From the NCBI GenBank assembly GCA_030679635.1, contig JAUXSZ010000231.1, forward strand, positions 1-8,012: 8,012 bases of DNA, written 5' to 3'. Positions 1 through 5,917 of the stretch are shown here, piece by piece. Below the pieces are notes generated by a model that did no database searches, had not been told where the DNA came from, and saw only the letters and a program-made list of their open reading frames with translations. Every line of letters begins with the position of its first letter. The stretch's first letter is position 1. Origin of the DNA: Sulfuricurvum sp. GTDB lineage: Bacteria > Campylobacterota > Campylobacteria > Campylobacterales > Sulfurimonadaceae. The position numbers were made by a program, and so were the translations under genes.

Positions 1-806
1 CATAAATAGACAAACATCAATCCCCAGAATGAGAGCAAAGAGAGTTTATACGAATAAACCGCTTGACCGGACTCTTTTGGAAGGAAATAATAGATCATTG
101 CAACGATAGGCACTGTAAAACCAAAGGCTACCGCATTGTGACCATACCACCATTGTACCAGCGCATCGTTCGTTCCTGAGTACATAGAAACAGAGTGATA
201 CCATGCACCGATTCCGCCAGACGCGAAGTACGTAGGAATTTCCATGTTATTGAAAAGATACAACATGGCGATACCCAAGAAAGTAGCGATGTAATACCAA
301 ATAGAGATGTACAAAGATTTTTCACGACGAATGCCGATCAAACCGAAAACACCCATTCCCCAAAGAACCCAAACAACTACGACAGCAATATCAATAGGCC
401 ATTCGAATTCAGCATACTCTTTTGATGTTGTAATCCCCATCAAAAGTGAACCGACTACCGCTACAACGACCAATAAATAGAGTCCGAAGTGTAATTTTCC
501 AAGGAACATCAAAAATTTTGATTCCGCCATGGAAACTTTTAATACACGCTGACCGATATAATACCACGTAGCAAAAATACCGCTAAGGGTAAAACCAAAG
601 ATTACCGCATCTGTGTGCAATGGGCGAAGACGACTAAAGTTAGTGTACTCTGCCACATCTGCACCGGCAAATGTATTTACTGCTGGAAACGCTAATTCCC
701 ATGCCAAAATAACACCGACGAGCATCCCAACGATACCGAGCAATACGGTTGTGATCATAAACCACTTCGCAACCGTATAATCATATTCCAATGGACGATT
801 ATCCAT
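1..806 (-). CDS. ccoN: cbb3-type cytochrome c oxidase subunit I (CcoN), N-terminal 268 residues, cut by window edge
   Basis: Catalytic haem-copper subunit of the high-affinity cbb3 oxidase, an inner-membrane enzyme that reduces O2 to water and pumps protons. Reading the minus strand from the ATG at 806 gives 268 unbroken codons running off the window. Several hydrophobic helices are visible, the first at about residues 16-38. RPLHTDAVIFGF (61-72) carries H64, the expected low-spin haem b ligand. QWWYGHNAVAFGF (218-230) carries H223, the expected first CuB ligand. Y267 in FVYL lies 44 residues after H223, the same spacing as the His207/Tyr251 cross-linked pair I recall from Pseudomonas stutzeri CcoN. 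The two following CuB histidines would lie just outside the window. The start is supported by AAGGAGG six bases upstream. In this phylum ccoO, ccoQ and ccoP normally follow, which here would be beyond position 1. Family assignment is secure. Confidence 0.96.
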   Translation of the reverse strand, partial: MDNRPLEYDYTVAKWFMITTVLLGIVGMLVGVILAWELAFPAVNTFAGADVAEYTNFSRLRPLHTDAVIFGFTLSGIFATWYYIGQRVLKVSMAESKFLMFLGKLHFGLYLLVVVAVVGSLLMGITTSKEYAEFEWPIDIAVVVVWVLWGMGVFGLIGIRREKSLYISIWYYIATFLGIAMLYLFNNMEIPTYFASGGIGAWYHSVSMYSGTNDALVQWWYGHNAVAFGFTVPIVAMIYYFLPKESGQAVYSYKLSLLSFWGLMFVYL

Positions 807-812
807 ATACGA

Positions 813-819
813 CCTCCTT
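813..819 (-). promoter_or_regulatory. Strong ribosome binding site of ccoN
   Basis: The minus strand reads AAGGAGG, a full Shine-Dalgarno core, with a 6-nt spacer to the ATG at 806. It is the best ribosome binding site in the window and fixes the CcoN start. Confidence 0.9.
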
Positions 820-844
820 AAGATTCAAAGCATAAGAGCCAACT

Positions 845-890
845 AGGGCACCTGTAAACACTGTATGTTGCAAGTATACACAGGTGCCCT
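845..890 (-). repeat. 11-bp-arm perfect inverted repeat (stem-loop) in the ccoN leader
   Basis: AGGGCACCTGT at 845-855 and its exact reverse complement ACAGGTGCCCT at 880-890 enclose 24 nt. Three further pairs are possible inside (860-862 with 873-875). The arms are GC-rich within an AT-rich spacer. Neither strand has a T-run after the repeat, so a simple intrinsic terminator is unlikely. It sits 26 nt upstream of the ccoN ribosome binding site, so if transcription starts upstream it would fold in the 5' leader of the mRNA. A DNA operator is the alternative. The structure is seen directly; the role is unknown. Confidence 0.7.
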
Positions 891-895
891 TAACA

Positions 896-910
896 TAAAT
901 GTAACATTTA
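896..910. repeat. 15-bp perfect dyad (7-1-7), operator-like, upstream of ccoN
   Basis: TAAATGT-A-ACATTTA is a perfect inverted repeat with a one-base centre. An overlapping dyad TGTAA-CAT-TTACA occupies 900-912. The 7-1-7 geometry resembles operators of the Fur/PerR family, but the bases do not match any box I can name with confidence. Its centre is 21 bp from that of the next dyad. A regulatory role is inferred only. Confidence 0.45.
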
Positions 911-915
911 CAGGC

Positions 916-932
916 TATTAGACGCTCTAATA
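916..932. repeat. 17-bp perfect dyad (7-3-7) overlapping the candidate ccoN promoter
   Basis: TATTAGA-CGC-TCTAATA is a perfect inverted repeat. It covers the downstream edge of a candidate extended -10 (930-938, minus strand) and the expected transcription start, where a repressor could act. It is centred two helical turns from the dyad at 896-910. AT-rich spacers produce some dyads by chance, so the binding-site reading is provisional. Confidence 0.45.
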
Positions 933-938
933 ATAGCA
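930..938 (-). promoter_or_regulatory. Candidate extended -10 promoter for ccoN
   Basis: The minus strand reads TGCTATTAT, that is TGn followed by a hexamer matching TATAAT at five of six positions. No good -35 is present at normal spacing, which is common for the housekeeping sigma factor in this phylum. Transcription would begin near 923, giving a leader of about 117 nt containing the dyad at 896-910 and the stem-loop at 845-890. Confidence 0.4.
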
Positions 939-1040
939 ATACGTTCTTTCAATAAATCTTAAGCATATAAGAAATTAATCTTATTTGTAAACTTAGTCAA
1001 TATTTTAAGGAAATATACAGAAAATGGGGAATTAAAGTAA

Positions 1041-1060
1041 CACCGATGCAAAAATCGGTG
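1041..1060 (-). terminator. Probable terminator of the carA operon
   Basis: CACCGAT (1041-1047) pairs with ATCGGTG (1054-1060) around a 6-nt loop. The hairpin begins 15 nt beyond the carA stop codon. On the minus strand it is followed by TTACTTTAATT, an interrupted T-tract. The position and GC-rich stem fit an intrinsic terminator, but the imperfect T-run makes it weak or leaky. Leaky termination would allow read-through toward ccoN. Confidence 0.5.
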
Positions 1061-1075
1061 CCATAAAGGAGAGTT

Positions 1076-2206
1076 TTAACGCTGAATAAGGTTCAAAAAT
1101 TCTTCGAAAATGTATCGGCTCTCTTTGGGGCCCGGACTTGCTTCCGGATGATGCTGCACCGAAAATACAGGTCCGGTTTTGTAATTTAATCCTTCAATCG
1201 TATTATCAAAAAGATTCACATGGGTCACATCAGCAATTTCACGCACCGATTCGGGAACGTTGTAATTATGATTTTGCGCGGTAATTTCTACCATCCCTGT
1301 TTTGACGTTTTTAACCGGATGATTTCCGCCGTGGTGACCGAACTTTAACTTATGGGTATCGTATCCGTGTGCAATACTGAGAAGTTGATGCCCCAAGCAG
1401 ATTCCGAACAGCGGTATTTTACGGGCAATCAGTTTTTTGATCTCTTCTTGCTCTTTTTTGAGAAGTAACGGATCTCCAGGGCCATTTGAGAGAAATACAC
1501 CGTCAATAACACGGGCATCGTACTGGGCAATCAATTCATCGGCATTGAAACTGTTCGGGTAAACGGTTACTTCCAATCCCACCTGAGTCAGCTCATTGAG
1601 GATATTACGCTTTACCCCAAAATCGATCGCGGCTATTTTTGCTTTCACTTCCGGAGCATCATTGTAATGAAAGTTTACCGGATCGTAGACACCATTCGTA
1701 TGGCGATACGCCGTTTTTGTACTGACCTCTTCAATATAATTGACCTCTTCAATACGAGGGGCCGCTTCCAGTAGCGCTTTGAGCTGACCTTTGTCGCTTA
1801 CTTTCGTCGAAGCGATCATCATCATCGCCCCCTCAGTCCGCAACATCTTCGTTAAATAGCGGGTATCAATATCGCAAATACCGATAACACCGTGTTTTTC
1901 TAAAAATGTGTGTAGCGCCTCAGTGCCGCGAAAATTGGAGTAGTTACTTTGGTATTGACGGACAATGACCCCCTTACAGTGGGCCGATTTGCTCTCCATA
2001 TCTTCGTCATTTACACCGACATTACCGATTTCAGGCATCGTAAAGGTAATAAATTGACCTGCATACGACGGATCAGAGATAATCTCTTGATATCCTGTTA
2101 GCGACGTGTTGAAAACAATTTCGCCAACACTCGTTGTATCGGCTCCAAAACTTTTTGCTTGCAAATAGGTCCCGTTTTCGAGATAAATCCATACATCACG
2201 CATCAT
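1076..2206 (-). CDS. carA: Carbamoyl-phosphate synthase small (glutaminase) subunit
   Basis: CarA hydrolyses glutamine and channels ammonia to CarB, which makes carbamoyl phosphate for pyrimidine and arginine synthesis. The 376 residues match the usual family length. The N-terminal CarA domain starts with the typical VWIYLENGTYLQAKSFG (5-21). The class I glutamine amidotransferase domain covers about 190-376, with LSNGPGDP (239-246), the nucleophile C270 in GICLGHQLL, and the His/Glu pair H353/E355 in HHPEASPG. The start overlaps the DUF507 stop as ATGA (2203-2206), a translational-coupling arrangement. A second ATG directly after it could also serve, changing the protein by one residue. No carB is present in the window. 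Last gene of the long minus-strand operon. Confidence 0.97.
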   Translation of the reverse strand: MMRDVWIYLENGTYLQAKSFGADTTSVGEIVFNTSLTGYQEIISDPSYAGQFITFTMPEIGNVGVNDEDMESKSAHCKGVIVRQYQSNYSNFRGTEALHTFLEKHGVIGICDIDTRYLTKMLRTEGAMMMIASTKVSDKGQLKALLEAAPRIEEVNYIEEVSTKTAYRHTNGVYDPVNFHYNDAPEVKAKIAAIDFGVKRNILNELTQVGLEVTVYPNSFNADELIAQYDARVIDGVFLSNGPGDPLLLKKEQEEIKKLIARKIPLFGICLGHQLLSIAHGYDTHKLKFGHHGGNHPVKNVKTGMVEITAQNHNYNVPESVREIADVTHVNLFDNTIEGLNYKTGPVFSVQHHPEASPGPKESRYIFEEFLNLIQR

Positions 2207-2754
2207 GAAAGTCCCCTTCGCGCCAACTCATCTTTGTAAAATTTCTCATACATAATTTCATATTCATCGGTACCTGGTACAACGCGGCGCTTGTAACTTT
2301 TGATTTTTTCATATACCGCAGATTCAATCTCACCGGCATCCGCTATGAATTTTGTCATTGAATCGTAAATAATATTTTTAACACGATTTTCACTGACATC
2401 GTAATTGATCAAATCTTCTTCATAAAGGGCATCCAAAATTTTATGCGCTATATCAGAGTATCGCTCTTCGTACGATAAGATGACCCCAAAGTCTGGTGCT
2501 AAACGTTTCTTGATCATAAAGAAAAGTTGGCGTTCATCGGCAAGATAATAATCAATCTGTTCTTCATTTGCATCCACAATTTCGTTGACTTTTTCTTCAA
2601 GTGCCATTTCTCGTTTAACGCTCTCAACCAATATCTTTTCGGCCTCTTTTGCCGTTGCTTCCAAGCCTTGAGTCATCGTAACCAGACCGCTACGATTTAG
2701 ATCTACGGCAATTCGACTCGATATGTGGGGTATATGTGAGAGTGAAACTTTCAT
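2203..2754 (-). CDS. DUF507 family protein, apparently an internal duplication
   Basis: 183 residues with no signal peptide or membrane helix, rich in charged helices, so probably cytoplasmic. It resembles the DUF507 family; function unknown. Two halves look alike: ISSRIAVDLNRSGLV (11-25) and IAHKILDALYEEDLI (102-116) are offset by 91 residues, and the helical stretches at 31-60 and 121-151 keep nearly the same offset. The end is basic and tyrosine-rich (about 150-175). The ribosome site is a modest AGGG at 2762-2765, 7 nt before the ATG. The stop overlaps the carA start by 4 nt. From memory, C. jejuni has the same pair (Cj1495c and carA), so co-expression is old, but that does not prove a role in carbamoyl phosphate synthesis. 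Confidence 0.85.
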   Translation of the reverse strand: MKVSLSHIPHISSRIAVDLNRSGLVTMTQGLEATAKEAEKILVESVKREMALEEKVNEIVDANEEQIDYYLADERQLFFMIKKRLAPDFGVILSYEERYSDIAHKILDALYEEDLINYDVSENRVKNIIYDSMTKFIADAGEIESAVYEKIKSYKRRVVPGTDEYEIMYEKFYKDELARRGLS

Positions 2755-2779
2755 TATGCAGCCCTATTTCTTTTTTATT

Positions 2780-2785
2780 ATTATA
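2780..2785 (-). promoter_or_regulatory. Candidate -10 of an internal promoter for DUF507-carA
   Basis: The minus strand reads TATAAT exactly, followed by further A/T bases, 25 nt before the DUF507 start in the largest gap (72 nt) of the operon. No -35 is seen at 16-18 bp. Upstream, CTCTAA (2797-2802) and TTAGAG (2809-2814) form a weak hairpin. Perfect hexamers are frequent in AT-rich spacers, so this is tentative. Confidence 0.3.
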
Positions 2786-2826
2786 CTTCAGATGATCTCT
2801 AAAATGGCTTAGAGGATGGTTTACCC

Positions 2827-3360
2827 TTATTTCTTAGCTTCAGAAGAGGGCATGTTACGTAAAGCTGTTGTAAGCTCAGACCCTTTTTTAGGGTCCATTT
2901 TTGCCAGTATTTGCCCCACAACTTTGCTGTTAAGAGTACTTAGAATGGCACTCCCCTCCTGAATGGACATCTGAGAAAGAATTAAAGCCGATGCTGAGGG
3001 TTTCATTTTGGCAAAGGTTTGGGATACCTTGTCCGATTTTAGCTGTTTGATCTCCTCTAACACCTTCTTATTCTCTTCGAGTATTTTTTTGACAGAGGCT
3101 TCACGCGTTGCTATCTCTGAAAGTTTTTGGTCTACTTTGCTGTCTTTTCCCTTGACCAGTGACTCTTTTTTCTTTAAAAGATCTTCCGTTGCCTTCTTGA
3201 GGGCATCCAGTGATTGCCGCTCCTCATCAATGCGCCCCAATTCAAACAGCAGCTCATTTTTACGGGATTCAAAAATCTTGGTGCACTCATACGATTTTGT
3301 GTTTTGTACTCCCCACAATGTACTTGTCCCTAAAAGATAAAGGAGGATAAAACTTCTCAA
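2827..3360 (-). CDS. motE: MotE-like periplasmic flagellar protein (coiled coil plus MgtE-N-like domain)
   Basis: 177 residues. The N-terminus has a hydrophobic stretch (FILLYLLGTSTLWG, 4-17) typical of a signal peptide or membrane anchor. A long charged coiled coil follows (about 30-110). A C-terminal helical repeat (about 115-170) contains FAKMKPSASALILSQM and ILAKMDPKKGSELTTAL, the pattern shared by MgtE N-domains and MotE. Members are annotated as periplasmic chaperone or motor-associated proteins that help stators assemble. The C. jejuni gene at this locus, Cj1496c, was reported, as I recall, as a periplasmic glycoprotein affecting invasion and colonisation. Translation starts at TTG, overlapping the fliJ stop as TTGA (3357-3360). 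No other in-frame Met precedes the coiled coil, so TTG is the best start. One cysteine is visible, C26. No D/E-x-N-x-S/T sequon was found. Confidence 0.75.
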   Translation of the reverse strand: MRSFILLYLLGTSTLWGVQNTKSYECTKIFESRKNELLFELGRIDEERQSLDALKKATEDLLKKKESLVKGKDSKVDQKLSEIATREASVKKILEENKKVLEEIKQLKSDKVSQTFAKMKPSASALILSQMSIQEGSAILSTLNSKVVGQILAKMDPKKGSELTTALRNMPSSEAKK

Positions 3361-3776
3361 ACCGAACTCTTTTTATACATCATTGTCCCGATTTCATCCA
3401 GCATTTTCGCCTCTTCATATTTGACTTTTGCAATCATACTTTCAATTTCTTGCACTTCAAGATAATTGAATTTTTCAAATTCTATCCGCGAAAGACTGAA
3501 AGCCTCCCGTGCTGCCTGTTGGCTGACACGGGCTCGTTCAACTTGAGCGCGACACTCTTCAATTTCACGATATTGCGCCTGAACCATTAGTTGTGCTTGA
3601 AAAAATTCACTTATGGGGCCGTTTTTGGGAGATACTAATGAGGAGAGTTCGTTATAAGCGCTTATCAGTGCCGCATCGTTCGCGGTAACATCCGAGTTAG
3701 CATTCATAAGCATTTGCTCGGCTTTTTCTAACGCTTTTTTCTTGAGTTTCACCAAAGATTCATAACGTGATTTCAT
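3357..3776 (-). CDS. fliJ: FliJ-like flagellar export protein
   Basis: 139 residues, close to the usual FliJ length (about 140-150). It is almost wholly alpha-helical and charged, starting with KSRYESLVKLKKKALEKAEQ and predicted to form a two-helix antiparallel coiled coil with a break near residues 47-56 (SLVSPKNGPI). FliJ is a cytoplasmic stalk of the flagellar type III export ATPase FliI and escorts export chaperones. FliJ sequences diverge strongly, so the call rests on length, coiled coil and synteny: as I recall, the H. pylori gene after purA (HP0256) was characterised as a FliJ homologue. Ribosome site AAAGGGGA lies about 8 nt before the ATG. It is 32 nt behind purA and its stop overlaps the motE start, which supports a functional pair. 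Confidence 0.72.
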   Translation of the reverse strand: MKSRYESLVKLKKKALEKAEQMLMNANSDVTANDAALISAYNELSSLVSPKNGPISEFFQAQLMVQAQYREIEECRAQVERARVSQQAAREAFSLSRIEFEKFNYLEVQEIESMIAKVKYEEAKMLDEIGTMMYKKSSV

Positions 3777-3808
3777 GGCGTCGTCCCCTTTGGTTTAAAC
3801 TCTTTGTA

Positions 3809-5056
3809 TTACAGTAAAATCGTATCGTTTCGATCCGGTGAGGTTGAAATCATCCCGATTTTCGTTTGCGTCAACGCTTCAATAGCTTTGAGATACTCTT
3901 GTGCCGTTACAGGAAGATCTTCAAAACGGCGAACCCCTTCGGTTTTATCCCATCCTGCGAATGATTTATAGACAGGAGTTACCGCATCAAGGTCAAGCGG
4001 CATGTAATCGATCGTTTCGCCGTTTACTTCATACGCCACACACACTTTGATCTCATCGAACCCGTCCAACACATCGAGTTTCATAATAGAGAGATCATCG
4101 CATCCGTTGAGACGGCTCGCGTAACGGCAGGCAATCGCATCAAACCAGCCGCAACGACGAGGACGACCTGTGGTCGTTCCAAACTCACGCCCCTGCTTAC
4201 GTAGACGCTCACCGATTTCACCGTGTTCTTCCGTCGGGAACGGTCCATTACCAACACGGGTACAATAGGCTTTTACAATTCCGGTCACTTTGCCGATATC
4301 TTTTGGATTGATCCCAAGACCTGTACAAGCGCCAGCAGAAATGGTAGAGGAGCTTGTCACGTAGGGATAGGTACCGTGATCAATGTCCAGCATCGTCCCT
4401 TGTGCCCCCTCAAGCAAAATCTTTTTGTCTTCATCCATCATTTTCCACGCCATTTGCGTCGTATTCGCTAAAAAGGGAACCAATTTTTCAGCAAAGCTCG
4501 TAAGCTCCGCTGTTAATTCTTCGCGGTTTGGCAAGGTAATGGCCAGCGCATCAAAAATGGCTTTGTTTTGAACAAAATACTCTAAAATCCGATCCGTTAA
4601 AACAGGGACATTGCGTAGCTCTCCCAAACGAAAACCGGCACGGGCAATTTTTTCGCTGTAGGCAGGTCCGATACCGCGGCCGGTTGTACCGATCGCTTTT
4701 TCACCGCGTAATATCTCTTTTGCCTGATCGATAAGCATATGAAATGTCAAAATCATGTGCGCCGATTCACTGAGGAAAAGACGCCCCAACAGATTGTCAA
4801 ATTGCTTCATCTCTTTGATCAGTGCTTCGGGTGAAACAACGACACCGTTACCGATAATATTGACAGCTTTGGGATTCAAAATTCCCGACGGTATCAAATG
4901 AAGTGCATGGGTTTTTCCATCAACAACAATGGTGTGTCCTGCATTATGTCCACCTTGGTAACGGGCAACAACATCGTATTTCTGCGCGAGTAAATCGACT
5001 ATTTTACCTTTGCCTTCGTCACCCCATTGGATACCGACAATTAAATCTGCTTTCAT
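3809..5056 (-). CDS. purA: Adenylosuccinate synthetase
   Basis: Joins IMP and aspartate using GTP to form adenylosuccinate, the first committed step from IMP to AMP, in the cytosol. The 415 residues are a normal length. The N-terminal GIQWGDEGKGK (8-18) holds the catalytic base D13, and YQGGHNAGHT (33-42) holds H41, both at E. coli numbering. TTGRGIGPAYSEK and TTTGRPRRCGWFD match the IMP-binding and switch regions. ISTSPDRNDTILL ends the protein with the guanine-binding signature. The start is supported by AGGAA 4 nt upstream within the 12-nt gap behind hisZ. Downstream come fliJ and motE, an order conserved in Campylobacter and Helicobacter as I remember it. Confidence 0.98.
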   Translation of the reverse strand: MKADLIVGIQWGDEGKGKIVDLLAQKYDVVARYQGGHNAGHTIVVDGKTHALHLIPSGILNPKAVNIIGNGVVVSPEALIKEMKQFDNLLGRLFLSESAHMILTFHMLIDQAKEILRGEKAIGTTGRGIGPAYSEKIARAGFRLGELRNVPVLTDRILEYFVQNKAIFDALAITLPNREELTAELTSFAEKLVPFLANTTQMAWKMMDEDKKILLEGAQGTMLDIDHGTYPYVTSSSTISAGACTGLGINPKDIGKVTGIVKAYCTRVGNGPFPTEEHGEIGERLRKQGREFGTTTGRPRRCGWFDAIACRYASRLNGCDDLSIMKLDVLDGFDEIKVCVAYEVNGETIDYMPLDLDAVTPVYKSFAGWDKTEGVRRFEDLPVTAQEYLKAIEALTQTKIGMISTSPDRNDTILL

Positions 5057-5068
5057 ATAATTCCTATT

Positions 5069-5914
5069 TTAATGATGTAGTGCTTCGACTAAAGCATCCG
5101 TATAAATCGCGAATCCAACCGAAACGGTCGCTTCATTTTTGTACCGCCCGCCCATGGCGTAGACTTCATTTTTTTCAATCACACGGAAAAAGAGTTCATC
5201 GTAATACAACATTTTAGCGTAATATAAAGGTGCTATGACAAAGTTCGGATATTCAAGCCCTGCACAAAGCTCTTTTATTTTTATCAACTCTTGACGTAAA
5301 ACTTCGGGAACCAAAGATAAAAGAGGCTCAATTTGTTCCACTTTTTCAAGATAGACCAACTGCGTTAACCACTCAAGGTTAAGGGCTAAAAATTTTTCGA
5401 TATTGACGTGTCGAAAATCATCCAAATCCAGATCCAACATCTCCGAAAGGATTCGAGGGATATTGATATTGGATATTTGCAACAAAGGCTCTATCTCAAG
5501 GGCGCTTAGAATAGCGGTAGCCTCTTTTAGAACGACCGACAAGTTAGATTCATCAATAATCTCTGCACCCACCTGATACTGCTCAATGGAGGGAAAACGG
5601 TAAACGGGCTGAATGTAAAACCATTTTTTGTGTGTCGTATTTGTCCCCAGCCGTTTTTTAACGATCCGAACGACATCCATCGTTGAATCTGCCCGCAGAC
5701 TCATCGGATGATTTTCGACATCACCGATACGGATCAATTCACGCTCTTCGCACACGCTTTGGTGCTGGTGATACGAAAATAACGGGGTTACAATCTCCTC
5801 GAAGCCAGCGGCGCAAAGTAGTTCGCTTGCTTTTGATTCAATAAGACGTTTTGTTTTTGCCGTACCTGCAAAATAGAGTCTAGAACCCTCCGGAATTTCG
5901 TGTTCAAAAATCAT
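5069..5914 (-). CDS. hisZ: ATP phosphoribosyltransferase regulatory subunit (HisZ)
   Basis: HisZ is a paralogue of histidyl-tRNA synthetase that pairs with short-form HisG to catalyse and regulate the first step of histidine synthesis (ATP + PRPP). The 281 residues cover only a class II synthetase-like catalytic fold. PMSLRADSTMDVVRIV (70-85) and FYIQPVYRF (99-107) form motif 2, QVGAEIID (114-121) resembles the HisRS histidine-binding segment, and GGRYKNEATVSVGFAI (255-270) is motif 3. There is no anticodon-binding domain, which separates it from true HisRS (about 420 residues). The start lies 3 nt after the aminotransferase stop. The ribosome site is weak (GGACGG in the upstream gene), suggesting coupling. 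hisG is not in the window. A degenerate HisRS homologue of another role is possible but less likely. Confidence 0.88.
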   Translation of the reverse strand: MIFEHEIPEGSRLYFAGTAKTKRLIESKASELLCAAGFEEIVTPLFSYHQHQSVCEERELIRIGDVENHPMSLRADSTMDVVRIVKKRLGTNTTHKKWFYIQPVYRFPSIEQYQVGAEIIDESNLSVVLKEATAILSALEIEPLLQISNINIPRILSEMLDLDLDDFRHVNIEKFLALNLEWLTQLVYLEKVEQIEPLLSLVPEVLRQELIKIKELCAGLEYPNFVIAPLYYAKMLYYDELFFRVIEKNEVYAMGGRYKNEATVSVGFAIYTDALVEALHH

Positions 5915-5917
5915 ACG

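Noticed and set aside
195..425. Plus-strand open frame of 76 codons inside ccoN
   Set aside because: It is antisense to a clearly conserved CcoN sequence, has no recognisable domain, and is explained as a shadow frame. The same applies to the 65-codon frame at 128-325, which is out of frame with CcoN.
995..1000. TTGACT on the minus strand as a -35 box for ccoN
   Set aside because: At 16-18 bp spacing the best hexamer (TAATTT at 972-977) matches TATAAT at only three positions. The extended -10 at 930-938 is a better candidate.
2797..2814. Hairpin CTCTAA/TTAGAG after motE as a terminator
   Set aside because: The 6-bp AT-rich stem has no T-tract following on the minus strand, so it is unlikely to end transcription before DUF507-carA.
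3008..3340. Plus-strand open frame of 110 codons opposite motE
   Set aside because: Its serine/phenylalanine-rich translation is what results from reading opposite a lysine/glutamate-rich coiled coil. It has no ribosome site or family signature.
2827..3360. Magnesium transporter MgtE fragment
   Set aside because: The C-terminal repeat resembles MgtE-N, but there are no transport membrane helices or CBS domains. The N-terminal signal-like segment, coiled coil and fliJ neighbour point to MotE.
5069..5914. Histidyl-tRNA synthetase (hisS)
   Set aside because: The class II motifs are present but the frame ends right after motif 3 with no anticodon-binding domain, at 281 residues instead of about 420, so HisZ fits better.
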